Of a stretch of 63,550 nucleotides of DNA, positions 1 to 7,326 are shown piece by piece. The stretch lies in the IMG/VR virus record IMGVR_UViG_3300038856_000075, positions 1 to 63,550 of that record, one strand, 5' to 3'. The position numbers were made by a program, and so were the translations under genes. Below the pieces are notes generated by a model. It saw only the letters and a list, made by a program, of their open reading frames with translations, searched no databases and had not been told where the DNA came from. The stretch is from a virus. Numbering within the stretch: the first letter of the stretch is position 1; every line of letters begins with the position of its first letter.

Positions 1-127
1 CCGCCCCCAGAGTCCAGTCGTCCAGAATATCGTCGCTCGCAGGCTCGGTCGCAGAACCCGGCCCGGTTGTGCTCGGCTGTTCCGACATTAGGTCCTCCGC
101 AGGTTTTGCATTTGCGCATCGTGCGTA
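1..127. repeat. 127-bp direct terminal repeat, left copy
   Basis: Bases 1-127 are identical to 63424-63550. An exact repeat of this odd length at both contig ends is the usual mark of an assembler closing a circle at a k-mer overlap. It shows a circular or circularly permuted genome of 63,423 bp. On the minus strand this copy holds the 5' part of the genes that continue at 63423 (starts at 119 and 88). Confidence 0.95.
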
Positions 128-131
128 AAGA

Positions 132-170
132 GTAACACGGCGTGTTACGTTATGGCGAGTGTTACGTAAC
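132..170. promoter_or_regulatory. Operator-like cluster of GTGTTAC half-sites
   Basis: The 7-mer GTGTTAC or its complement occurs at 132-138 (reverse), 142-148 and 159-165 (forward), with a shortened reverse copy at 166-170. The first two form a near-perfect palindrome, and 161-170 is itself a 10-bp palindrome. The cluster starts 13 bp upstream of the minus-strand start at 119 (the gene annotated at 63207-63542) and overlaps the 3' end of a ribbon-helix-helix-like ORF. It looks like a multi-site operator; the cognate protein is inferred. Confidence 0.5.
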
Positions 171-261
171 GGGCTTTGTTATTATTTTTTTGTGGTAGCG
201 CAGCCTCGATCGCCCGCCGCACAAATTCTGCCCGGCTCATGCCTTGCCTGGCCTCGTCCAT
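145..261 (-). CDS. Small ribbon-helix-helix-like ORF (38 aa)
   Basis: From the ATG at 261 the ORF reads MDEARQGMSRAEFVRRAIEA, which resembles helix 1, the SR(A/S)EF turn and helix 2 of CopG/Arc-type DNA-binding proteins. The N-terminal beta-strand is absent from this start, but the same frame upstream stays open for 12 codons (translating as GPYIASPATIER) back to the TAA of the preceding gene, with no ATG, GTG or TTG. It may be truncated, start at a non-canonical codon, or be read through from the upstream gene. It lies next to the GTGTTAC operator cluster, which fits a regulator. Confidence 0.4.
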   Translation of the reverse strand: MDEARQGMSRAEFVRRAIEAALPQKNNNKARYVTLAIT

Positions 262-297
262 GCGCTCGATCGTCGCCGGCGAGGCGATGTATGGTCC

Positions 298-528
298 TTA
301 TAGGGCGTAATAGACGTTGCCGTCCTTGGCGTATCGCACCGCCAGCGCCAATGCCTTACCCGGTGTATCGGCATGAGCGGGTTTTGTTGATATTTCCTCG
401 CCCTCGCCTTCTGGAATCCGTGTCAGCGTGGCAACAAACTTCGTCTTTCGAAGACGCGACCGCAGCTGCCACGCGGTCCACTCGTCGGGGATCAAGGCCA
501 TGGCTTCTTCAAAAGTGATGTCAGTCAT
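298..528 (-). CDS. Hypothetical protein (76 aa)
   Basis: Small acidic protein beginning MTDITFEEAMALIPDEW, with no domain I recognise. It starts in an ATGA overlap with the preceding gene (525-839), so it is translationally coupled. The 22 bp around its start codon recur around the start of that gene. Its stop is followed in the same frame by the ribbon-helix-helix-like stretch. Confidence 0.6.
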   Translation of the reverse strand: MTDITFEEAMALIPDEWTAWQLRSRLRKTKFVATLTRIPEGEGEEISTKPAHADTPGKALALAVRYAKDGNVYYAL

Positions 529-542
529 GGCTTTTGTTCCCT
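521..542. repeat. 22-bp direct repeat around a start codon, copy 1
   Basis: Identical to 832-853. Each copy covers the last codons of one ORF, the overlapping stop, and the ATG and first codons of the next gene on the minus strand. It is a duplicated translation-initiation boundary. Confidence 0.8.
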
Positions 543-839
543 CAACAGCGCCTCCGACAATATCTGTGTCAGCACGTGGGCCGATTCATCGTCCAACAGC
601 TTCCCGAGGACCAAGGTTTGCTCACGCCCGTACAGGATCAACCACCACCCACACTCGCCCATCAGCGCGCCTTCCGCGCCGGCCAAACCCTCCCATCGCG
701 ACTTAGTAATCTCGCCGCACCATAGGAATCGGCCGTTTCCAAGGCCCACGGTGATCCCAACGTCCGGGCCGCCGTCCTCGTCACTCGACGCCCACGTTAT
801 CTGGCCCCGTTCGGTCAATGGCTCTAATTGATCAGTCAT
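525..839 (-). CDS. Hypothetical protein (104 aa)
   Basis: Small soluble protein with a glycine- and tryptophan-rich middle and a C-terminal helix ending REQKP. No family recognised. A 20-codon ORF (836-898) directly upstream also ends REQKP, and its stop overlaps this start. The duplicated end plus leader suggests that a gene boundary was copied here. Confidence 0.6.
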   Translation of the reverse strand: MTDQLEPLTERGQITWASSDEDGGPDVGITVGLGNGRFLWCGEITKSRWEGLAGAEGALMGECGWWLILYGREQTLVLGKLLDDESAHVLTQILSEALLREQKP

Positions 840-853
840 GGCTTTTGTTCCCT
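832..853. repeat. 22-bp direct repeat around a start codon, copy 2
   Basis: Second copy of the boundary sequence at 521-542. It covers the start of the 104-residue hypothetical gene and the end of a 20-codon upstream ORF. Confidence 0.8.
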
Positions 854-942
854 TCGTGCATACTCGGCCGATACCATTCTGGGATTATCCCGTACCATTT
901 TGAGGGTCCACACAAAATGGTGTGACAGCCCCGCCAATCACA

Positions 943-1152
943 TCAATCCCCATCACTCCTGCGCCGCTCTTTGTCGTAAAAAAGCGAGGTAAGCATGTTC
1001 TCGACCTCGACCGGCATGGGCACCGCGGCGCGCGCTTCCTCGACCCAGGCCGCGCAGTCACGCCGCATACGAGCCCCCGCTTCATGGGACGCGGCCGTGC
1101 CGAGCAATATGTCGGTGAAGCGGTTGCCGGTGGATTTGAGTTGTTCAGACAC
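943..1152 (-). CDS. Hypothetical protein (69 aa)
   Basis: Starts at GTG 1152 with a GAGGAAA ribosome-binding sequence 7-8 bases upstream. Mostly helical, charged product with no recognised family. A 19-codon ORF (1145-1204) bridges the gap to the BCS1-like gene, overlapping its stop by ATGA and this start by 8 bases. It seems to act as a coupling ORF. Confidence 0.55.
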   Translation of the reverse strand: MSEQLKSTGNRFTDILLGTAASHEAGARMRRDCAAWVEEARAAVPMPVEVENMLTSLFYDKERRRSDGD

Positions 1153-1203
1153 CGCACGTTTCCTCGAAATTGAACATTTTCAGTTGCCCGCGATACTCGG
1201 CCA

Positions 1204-2397
1204 TCAAGAGGGCGGCTTAGCCGAGCGGATCAACGCGGCCTGGACCGTCGCGGGGGCCGCCGGCCAGTCGATACCTCCCGGCCAGTCGAAATCGGTGTCG
1301 GGATAAAACCGCATCGCCATCGCGCGCGCCTCGGCTCGGCCGATCCGTCCGAACTCGACCAATCTGTCGACCCGGCCCGGTCGTGTCAGCGCAGCGTCGA
1401 GTTTCCCCGGATGGTTACTGGTCATCACCAGCAGGCGTCCATCGGCCGCCATCACCCCGTCGATCGCATTCAACATCGCCGAAAGCGACACCCTCGGGGC
1501 CTCGTCCTTCGCCTCTCCATTGGTGGACCGCCGCTGGCCCGCCGCCTCGGCTGTGTCGATGTCCTCGATCAGCAGGATCGCGCCGGCCGGCACGGACAGG
1601 AACGCGGACGTCAACTCGTCATCGCCCTTCACGCTGCCGAGGTTCAGGATATAGATCGGCCGGCCCATCTCGCTCGCCAGCGCAAGCACCAGCGATGTCT
1701 TGCCGGTTCCCGGCTCGCCGTGGAAAAGATAGCCGCGGCGGTAGGGGACGCCGCGCTCGGTGTACCAATGCTCGTTGTCGAAGAACCACCGGGCGTCATG
1801 GAGAATCTCCCGCGCTTCCGCGCAGATCACCGTTTCCAGAGGCCTGAGCGCCTTGCGACCGATCTGGTGCCAGTAGTTCTCCGCCCAGGCGCGAACATCG
1901 ACGCCCTTGTGCTCGTACTTGTGCCGGACCGCTTGCGCGACCAAGTCCCGCAGCGATGATTGCGAACGGCCGAACGTGCGCAGCGTGATGTACTGGCGGA
2001 GGAAGTGCCCGCGCGAGTTCTCGCGGTCGATGTCGTGCCGGTAGAGCACCCACCGCCCATCGTGGCGGAACCAATGCCAGCCGGCTCCTGGCACCAGGCC
2101 GAACATCGTGTCCGCGCGCCCGCCGGGTTCGAGGGTTTCGTTGTGACCCGACTCGGCCACGCGCAGCCGCCGCGTGCGACGCGCGTACGGGTGCGACGCG
2201 AACCAGCCGCTGAGCACGACGAACAGATCGTCCGAGTTCGATACCTCGAGTTCGACCGTGAAGGCGAGCCGTGTCCACAGAAAAACCGCTTTTGGCAAGC
2301 CGCGAAGTAGAAAAAACGCCCCGCCCACGAGCGACGCCATGACGAGGCCCGAGAACATTTCGTTGTTGTTGGCGAACACCCACAGCGCGTCGAACAT
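1204..2397 (-). CDS. BCS1-like membrane AAA ATPase
   Basis: A 397-residue protein. It has a hydrophobic N-terminal segment (about 15-38), a middle region of about 180 residues resembling the BCS1 N-terminal domain, then an AAA ATPase core. The core shows Walker A HGEPGTGKT (226-234), Walker B AILLIEDID (273-281), the MTSNH sensor region and the RPGRVDRLVEF arginine-finger segment. This is the architecture of mitochondrial Bcs1 and its bacterial and phage relatives. Family members act as membrane-bound oligomeric translocases; the substrate here is unknown. It sits downstream of the replication genes, so an early role is likely. Domain assignment is firm; function is not. Confidence 0.85.
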   Translation of the reverse strand: MFDALWVFANNNEMFSGLVMASLVGGAFFLLRGLPKAVFLWTRLAFTVELEVSNSDDLFVVLSGWFASHPYARRTRRLRVAESGHNETLEPGGRADTMFGLVPGAGWHWFRHDGRWVLYRHDIDRENSRGHFLRQYITLRTFGRSQSSLRDLVAQAVRHKYEHKGVDVRAWAENYWHQIGRKALRPLETVICAEAREILHDARWFFDNEHWYTERGVPYRRGYLFHGEPGTGKTSLVLALASEMGRPIYILNLGSVKGDDELTSAFLSVPAGAILLIEDIDTAEAAGQRRSTNGEAKDEAPRVSLSAMLNAIDGVMAADGRLLVMTSNHPGKLDAALTRPGRVDRLVEFGRIGRAEARAMAMRFYPDTDFDWPGGIDWPAAPATVQAALIRSAKPPS

Positions 2398-2430
2398 TTT
2401 CTCTAAATTCTTTCCGGTTGGTCGGCCACG

Positions 2431-3261
2431 TCACGCTCCCGTCCCGTATTTCGCCCGCATGGTCTCCAGGCTTTCCTCGCCCACCGAAAAGTTTACCGGC
2501 GCCCCTGGCCCGTCGCGCGACTTGGTGAACTCCACCGCCTTCCGCGCCCAATTCCGCCACGTCGCCGGCCAGTCCGCCTTGAGGCCCCCAGGGCCGGCCC
2601 GCCCCAGCCAATAATCTCTGAATCTCTCAACCTCGGATTCGATATTGATCGACGGACAATTCTGTTTCGTCCACAATCGAAGTTCGTCGTCAAGATCCCA
2701 ATCGCTTGGCAAGCGACTACCCCGTCTCGATTTGTCGGATTCCCCCTTGGGGGGGATCATAGGGGGGTCTTCTTTCCCTTCCCTTCCCTTCCCTTCTCTT
2801 ACATGTGCCTTTTCGGTACACAGGTTAGGTTTTTTTTCAGTTTCCTCTACATGCGATGCATTATCCAGTTTCCTCTTATTTTTCCATCGCTTATTAGCCG
2901 CTTTTCGATACTTATTCCGTGTTTCCCAAGCTTCTACAGCCTTCTCAGCGATGACAGAATGGTAGAGCCTTCCGTCGTTGCATTTGACAAAACCATGCAA
3001 CGCATCGTCACGTATTTTCGCCCACTCAGATGCATCGCATGCAGCGAATTTCGCAAGAATGAGATCGTTGTCCGGCAGTGAGCTCGCCGGTGTCTGGTGC
3101 CATGCCTTACACCACAACAGAACCGCTGCCTTGAAGACACGAGGGTTGGACAACAATGCAAATTCGCTGTCCCAAAGTCTGGCTGTATCGAGCGGCATGT
3201 AGTCGAAATCGTGGAGATCAACATCGGCCGGCAACGGTGGTTTGGGGAGATCGGTGGTCAT
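2431..3261 (-). CDS. DUF1376-type phage replication protein
   Basis: 276 residues from the ATG at 3261. The N-terminal part (about 20-110) carries DUF1376 features: DFDYMPLDTARL, a WCKAWHQTPASSLPDND segment and the DGRLYHSVIAEKAVEAW helix. A basic linker (about 115-165) follows, then a C-terminal part starting LPSDWDLDDELR that ends with helices resembling primosome or DnaT/DnaD-like tails. It lies next to dnaB, which supports a role as replication initiator or helicase loader. The linker DNA is much richer in AT than the rest of the genome and carries a four-run GGG tract, so it could contain the origin. Confidence 0.75.
   Translation of the reverse strand: MTTDLPKPPLPADVDLHDFDYMPLDTARLWDSEFALLSNPRVFKAAVLLWCKAWHQTPASSLPDNDLILAKFAACDASEWAKIRDDALHGFVKCNDGRLYHSVIAEKAVEAWETRNKYRKAANKRWKNKRKLDNASHVEETEKKPNLCTEKAHVREGKGREGKEDPPMIPPKGESDKSRRGSRLPSDWDLDDELRLWTKQNCPSINIESEVERFRDYWLGRAGPGGLKADWPATWRNWARKAVEFTKSRDGPGAPVNFSVGEESLETMRAKYGTGA
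2690..2935. other. AT-rich, G-quadruplex-bearing candidate replication origin
   Basis: Rows 2821-2880 and 2881-2940 are about 37 and 43 percent GC against roughly 62 percent genome-wide. At 2776-2793 the minus strand has four GGG runs separated by AA, a textbook quadruplex motif. The segment lies inside the linker of the DUF1376 replication gene, as the lambda origin lies inside gene O. Iterons are not obvious, so the origin assignment is inference. Confidence 0.35.
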
Positions 3262-3512
3262 GCACCGCCCTCCGAGGTAGAGCCAAACAGAACCACGGCT
3301 CGTTGAAAAACCTTCTCGAACTTCGCCCAGGTCGAAGCTGCTTTTCCAAAATCCCATTCGGGATGGCAATCCATCATGATATTCATGAGCAAGGGGATAC
3401 CTTCGTCGATCAAACGAACAGGTTCCCCTCTCCTGGCCGCGATTTCCTCGCAATGGAGAGACCACGAATCAAAGAGCGCGGCTTCTTCGCTGTCGAGATC
3501 GGGGGTGTACAT
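3258..3512 (-). CDS. Hypothetical protein (84 aa)
   Basis: Begins at ATG 3512, immediately after a GAGGAAAGGTGG ribosome-binding stretch. An earlier ATG at 3554 overlaps the end of dnaB but lacks such a site. The product is acidic, with an AARRGEPVRLIDEGIPLLMN segment. Its end overlaps the start of the DUF1376 gene by ATGA. It lies between helicase and initiator, so a replication-associated role is possible but unproven. Confidence 0.65.
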   Translation of the reverse strand: MYTPDLDSEEAALFDSWSLHCEEIAARRGEPVRLIDEGIPLLMNIMMDCHPEWDFGKAASTWAKFEKVFQRAVVLFGSTSEGGA

Positions 3513-3540
3513 CCACCTTTCCTCAACGCGTTCCGATGAT

Positions 3541-4965
3541 TTAGATAGATCCATCGAGGAACGACTCCTGCATCGGGGTTTCTTCTCTGATTTGCGTGTC
3601 GAAGAACAGGCTCCGCGAGCCGTCGAACGACACCCTCGCGGTCTTGGGCGCGGGGCCATGGCGATTCTTGGCCACGATGATTTCGGCCACGCCAGCCCAT
3701 TTGTTGCGTTCCTCGGTCCAAGCCCGGTAGACTTCCTCGAATGCGCTTTCTCCTTGGTTGACGCGCTTTCTCGGTTCCTCGCGGTCCAGGTAGTATTCGG
3801 GCCGATAGACGAACACGACGTTGTCCGCGTCCTGCTCGATCGATCCCGATTCCCGGAGGTCGGATAGCCTGGGCCGCCGATCCTCGCGCTGCTCGATGGC
3901 GCGCGAGAGCTGCGACAGCGCCACCACGGCGACATCCAAGTCCTTGGCCAAGCATTTGAGATCGCGCGTGATTTTGGCGACTTCCTGCGTACGGTTCTCC
4001 ACCCTGCCGGCACCGACAAGCAATTGCAGGTAGTCGACGACAATCAGCTTCAAGCCTTGCCGGCGCTGGATCCGCCGGGCGCGCTGGCGGACGAAACGGA
4101 CGGACGCGGTCGCGTTGTCGTCGAAGGTCAGCGGCAGATCGGCGCACGCGGCGCGGGCCCGGCCCAGAGCCTCGAAATCCATCGCTTTCAGATCGCCGCG
4201 GCGCAGCTTTTCGGTGCCGATGCCAGTCTCCATCGCGAGCGCTCGCTGGCCCAGTTCGCCGGCCGACATTTCGAGAGAGAAGAACGCGGTCGGGCACCCG
4301 GCCCCCGCGGCGTTGCGGGCGATGGTGACGGCGAGCGCGGTTTTACCCATCGAGGTCGCGCCGGCAATAACGGTCAGGTCCTGGCCGTGAAAGCCGCCCA
4401 GGACGCCGTCCAGGCGCGAGAGCCCCGAGGGAACGCCGGTTACCGCCGACCCCGCCTTATAGGCCACGTCCGCCCGGTCGATCGCCGCGCTCATGGCGTC
4501 GGATACGCCGATCATCGGGCGGTGGTCGGTCGACTGGCCGGCGATGTCGTCGAGTCGCCCGGCGATGTCGGAGGCGATTTCCGCTGCCGGCGTATCCGGG
4601 TCCGAGTCGGACGTCGCCTCGGTCAGGTCTTCGCCGATCCGCAGCAGCTCGCGCTTTTGCGCCAGGTCGAGGATGTGCCGGCCGTAATGCCCGGCGTTGA
4701 TGATCGTGACCGCGCTCGCGGCGATGTGGGCAAGCGGTGCCGTGTCCTGGTATTCGTCGGCCAGATAATCCCGGACCGTGATCGGGTTTGCGGGGCGCCC
4801 TTCCTCAATCAGCCGCGAAACGGCGTCGAAAACCGCCGCGTGGAAATCGTGATAGAAATGCTCGGCCCGCAATGTCGACGCGATGGCATCGTATGCCCGA
4901 TTGTTGATGAAGATCGCCCCGAGTAAGGCCGCCTCGGCGTCGAGATTGTGGGGAAGGGGGCTCAT
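3541..4965 (-). CDS. dnaB: Replicative DNA helicase DnaB
   Basis: 474 residues from ATG 4965, which overlaps the upstream stop by ATGA. The N-terminal DnaB domain starts PHNLDAEAALLGAI. The C-terminal RecA-like domain has Walker A GATSMGKTAL (near 200-210), Walker B LIVVDYLQLL, the ALSQLSRAIE segment and the SDLRESGSIEQDAD motif, all diagnostic of DnaB. Length matches bacterial DnaB. It unwinds DNA at the fork as a hexamer and here would be loaded by phage or host factors. It lies in the leftward operon next to the DUF1376 replication protein. Confidence 0.95.
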   Translation of the reverse strand: MSPLPHNLDAEAALLGAIFINNRAYDAIASTLRAEHFYHDFHAAVFDAVSRLIEEGRPANPITVRDYLADEYQDTAPLAHIAASAVTIINAGHYGRHILDLAQKRELLRIGEDLTEATSDSDPDTPAAEIASDIAGRLDDIAGQSTDHRPMIGVSDAMSAAIDRADVAYKAGSAVTGVPSGLSRLDGVLGGFHGQDLTVIAGATSMGKTALAVTIARNAAGAGCPTAFFSLEMSAGELGQRALAMETGIGTEKLRRGDLKAMDFEALGRARAACADLPLTFDDNATASVRFVRQRARRIQRRQGLKLIVVDYLQLLVGAGRVENRTQEVAKITRDLKCLAKDLDVAVVALSQLSRAIEQREDRRPRLSDLRESGSIEQDADNVVFVYRPEYYLDREEPRKRVNQGESAFEEVYRAWTEERNKWAGVAEIIVAKNRHGPAPKTARVSFDGSRSLFFDTQIREETPMQESFLDGSI

Positions 4966-5402
4966 TCGCCCGCCTCGATAGCGGCCAACATCTCCGACAC
5001 TGACGCTACACATGCCGTGGCCATAAGATACATCAGCTCCGGTTCAAAACCCCGTTCGCTCAGCACAATAACGGTGCGTTTCCCCTGTCCGATGGTGTAG
5101 CCCGCCTCGAGGTGGGCGCTACGCCCGCACGGCAGTAGCAGAACGCATGTGTCGCACCAATCGAGAGCTTTTTTGTCGAAAGCGTATCCACTTGCCGCGC
5201 GGGGGTGTGTGGTCAGTTTTCCAAGGAAAGAGGCGGGCGTCCAGTTCAGCCAGTCCTCGTCGAGTTCTGACCAAGCGAACCCCTCGTCCACTTCGGACGG
5301 GTGCCGGAAATCGTACACCTCATGTCCTCGGCCTCTAAGCAGCCTGACAAAACTTGGCTGGTCTTCATTCCGCCATGACGACGCCAAATATATCTTCCTC
5401 AT
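4962..5402 (-). CDS. Nucleoside 2-deoxyribosyltransferase-like protein
   Basis: 146 residues. It begins KIYLASSWRNEDQ, followed by GHEVYDFR, LDWCDTCVLLLPCGRS and HLEAGYTIGQGK. This layout, a strand ending in ASSWRN, a middle CD-V-LLPCG segment and an AHLEAGY helix, matches the nucleoside 2-deoxyribosyltransferase-like fold seen in many phages. Members may salvage nucleotides or bind nucleotide signals; the substrate cannot be told here. Overlaps by ATGA with dnaB and with the upstream C5 methyltransferase. Confidence 0.7.
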   Translation of the reverse strand: MRKIYLASSWRNEDQPSFVRLLRGRGHEVYDFRHPSEVDEGFAWSELDEDWLNWTPASFLGKLTTHPRAASGYAFDKKALDWCDTCVLLLPCGRSAHLEAGYTIGQGKRTVIVLSERGFEPELMYLMATACVASVSEMLAAIEAGE

Positions 5403-6085
5403 TCGCCCGTTTCCTCTCCGTGTACGGCTGTGTCAGAGCCTTCTGCGGCCACCGGGGCGTCTTGCTGCCGCAACCAGGTGCGGGCGATGTATTCGCTGTA
5501 GGCGGGGGGTATGGCTTGGGTGAGAGGCTTCCAGTCCATCCAATCAATGCCCATATCTTGAGGCGCGCGCCCCACGGTCCCGCGTAGCGTGTCTTTTCCT
5601 CCGGGCTTCTTGGCCCTGAATGCTTCGCGCCCCCACGAGCCGTAATAGGCCCGAATTTCTTGTCCTCCATGCTGGCAACGCGGCACCAGAATATCGAACG
5701 TCGCTTCAAATTTACGGTGCCGCCTGACCCCCAATCCGAACATTGAACCACACAAGATGAATGGGTCATGCAACGGCGCACCTACAACATTCTCAATGAC
5801 CCACGGACGGCTTGATGCCAGTAACAAAGACCGCACCGGTTCGATCATTTCGGGATGCCCGTTATTTTTTCCTTGGTTCGTGTATGCCTGACACGGCGGC
5901 GACGCCCAGATGAAGTCGAACGCCGACAGGTCCACGGGCGGGTTGAGCGCGTCGGCCTGAATGAACAGGTCGCCGCAATAGCGCGGCTGGGGTTTCAGAT
6001 CGACGCCCGTCACATGAAAGCCCGCGTTCTGCAAACCTTTGGTGGCCCCGCCCGCGCCGCAAAACAAATCGAGTGCCTTGATCAT
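5399..6085 (-). CDS. DNA C5-cytosine methyltransferase, first copy
   Basis: 228 residues from ATG 6085. Motif I is DLFCGAGGATKGL (7-19), the catalytic Pro-Cys motif IV is ASPPCQAYTNQG, and motif VI is VIENVVGAP. A C-terminal PPAYSEYIA segment corresponds to motif X. These transfer a methyl group from AdoMet to C5 of cytosine. The protein is compact with a short target-recognition region. No restriction partner is nearby, so protection of phage DNA or gene control is the likely role. Confidence 0.9.
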   Translation of the reverse strand: MIKALDLFCGAGGATKGLQNAGFHVTGVDLKPQPRYCGDLFIQADALNPPVDLSAFDFIWASPPCQAYTNQGKNNGHPEMIEPVRSLLLASSRPWVIENVVGAPLHDPFILCGSMFGLGVRRHRKFEATFDILVPRCQHGGQEIRAYYGSWGREAFRAKKPGGKDTLRGTVGRAPQDMGIDWMDWKPLTQAIPPAYSEYIARTWLRQQDAPVAAEGSDTAVHGEETGE

Positions 6086-6276
6086 TCCGCCACCGGGGTC
6101 AAATCCACGCTGTTGATCCAGTGCGGGATCACACGGCCGTCCTCGGTCTCGTACAGAAACACCTTGCCCATGGCGGACAGCATGTGTTCCGGATCCTGCT
6201 CGGCGACTGTGCCGGTACGGGTGCGGCCCTGTCGGTCGGTCCACTGAACGGATGTTCCAGGTTGGGGCAAGGTCAT
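6082..6276 (-). CDS. Small SH3-like hypothetical protein (64 aa)
   Basis: Starts at ATG 6276, coupled to the MT-A70 gene by ATGA. The sequence GTSVQWTDRQGRTRTGTV followed by FLYETEDGRVIPHWI suggests a small beta-barrel of SH3 type, as in many phage accessory proteins. Function unknown. It sits between two methyltransferase genes. Confidence 0.6.
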   Translation of the reverse strand: MTLPQPGTSVQWTDRQGRTRTGTVAEQDPEHMLSAMGKVFLYETEDGRVIPHWINSVDLTPVAE

Positions 6277-6983
6277 GATGCGGGTGCCTCGAATTTGTCT
6301 ACTTCCAAGCCCCAGGAATCCCATCCAGATCGCCGGGTGCGCGCGAACAATTCGAGATACGGCCCGGCGCAATACGACTCGATGCGCCCATAAGCCTCGT
6401 CGGGCTTGCGCGAATGCTCGCGGACGGGCGACATGATAATTTCGCGGACGTTCTTGGCTTCGCGGCGCGCGTTGCCGCGGCGGCCCAATAGGCAAAACTC
6501 TGCGTTCTTGCGCGTCGTCAGTCCCAAGCCGACGTGCAGGTCGGAATCGGCGGTCGGCACCATCCGAAGCTGATGCGTGTTGAAGGATTTCTTGAGCTTG
6601 ACCCAAGTGAACGCAACGGCGCTGTATCGAAAGCCCCACGCTTCCATGATCTCGAATGCTTTCGGCAGGCACGGACCCGTCACCCACAGGAACAGGTGCG
6701 CGTCCCTGGCCGCGATGTTCCTGACCGGCAGCGCCTTGATGTCATCGACGCCGAGGACCGAGTAGTGCTTTTCCGCATCACGCCGGGACGTCCAGTTCGA
6801 CATTTGCAGGGCCGTCCGCGCCCTGAAATGCCAAGGCGGGTCTACGAGAATCGCCGCATATTTTCCAGTCGGCCAATTAATTGGGCCGGGGCTCTCCACG
6901 TTGAGGGCGGCGCCCCGGCCCGCATCCACGCCCTGGGTCGCCCTCGTGGCACGATTGCCAGTAGAGGCGGGCGCGGAATTCAT
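6273..6983 (-). CDS. MT-A70 family DNA N6-adenine methyltransferase
   Basis: 236 residues. The catalytic DPPW motif (VDPPWHF) lies near residue 49, followed by FLWVTGPCLPKAFEIMEAWGF and a C-terminal RKPDEAYGRIESYCAGPYLELFAR block, both typical of MT-A70 enzymes. It would methylate adenine N6 using AdoMet. It belongs to a run of four DNA methyltransferase genes in this operon. The N-terminal 40 residues are low-complexity and the start could be slightly further in. Confidence 0.88.
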   Translation of the reverse strand: MNSAPASTGNRATRATQGVDAGRGAALNVESPGPINWPTGKYAAILVDPPWHFRARTALQMSNWTSRRDAEKHYSVLGVDDIKALPVRNIAARDAHLFLWVTGPCLPKAFEIMEAWGFRYSAVAFTWVKLKKSFNTHQLRMVPTADSDLHVGLGLTTRKNAEFCLLGRRGNARREAKNVREIIMSPVREHSRKPDEAYGRIESYCAGPYLELFARTRRSGWDSWGLEVDKFEAPAS

Positions 6984-7318
6984 ACCAACCCCACCGACGC
7001 GAGGATGCGCTTCACCGACCGATCGCCAGCAAGGTTGATGCGCCGGCGGCTTCTGATCAGCGCCAGGTCGAACGGCAGCCCCGACTTGCGTCTCAGTAGG
7101 CGTTTGAATTTGGGCACCGACTTCGATCCCTTGGCCCTGTTGCAGTCCCGGCAGGCGGCGACGATGTTGTCCTCGTCCGTCCCGCCGCGAGCGCGCGCCA
7201 CGACATGATCGGCTGTAATCTCATGCTCTTTAATGGCCCCACGGCAGTAGGCGCAGCGCTTGCCCTGCGCGATCCAGGCGTCCCGGCGCTGCATTCTGAT
7301 CCAGACGTGGGCGCGCAT
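6980..7318 (-). CDS. HNH endonuclease
   Basis: 112 residues from ATG 7318. It has two zinc CxxC-type pairs (CAYC and CRDC) around the HNH core ITADHVVARARGGTDEDN and IVAACRDCNRAKGSK. This is a standard HNH nuclease fold. It may act in recombination or packaging, or pair with the adjacent methyltransferase as a restriction-like unit. The start overlaps the upstream methyltransferase stop as TGATG and shares a 21-bp boundary sequence with the gene start at 8783. Confidence 0.88.
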   Translation of the reverse strand: MRAHVWIRMQRRDAWIAQGKRCAYCRGAIKEHEITADHVVARARGGTDEDNIVAACRDCNRAKGSKSVPKFKRLLRRKSGLPFDLALIRSRRRINLAGDRSVKRILASVGLV

Positions 7319-7326
7319 CACGACGC
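7306..7326. repeat. 21-bp gene-boundary repeat, copy 1
   Basis: Identical to 8771-8791. Both span a TGATG stop/start overlap, and on the minus strand both encode a gene start reading MRAH. The shared border implies exchange of gene modules at this junction. Confidence 0.75.
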
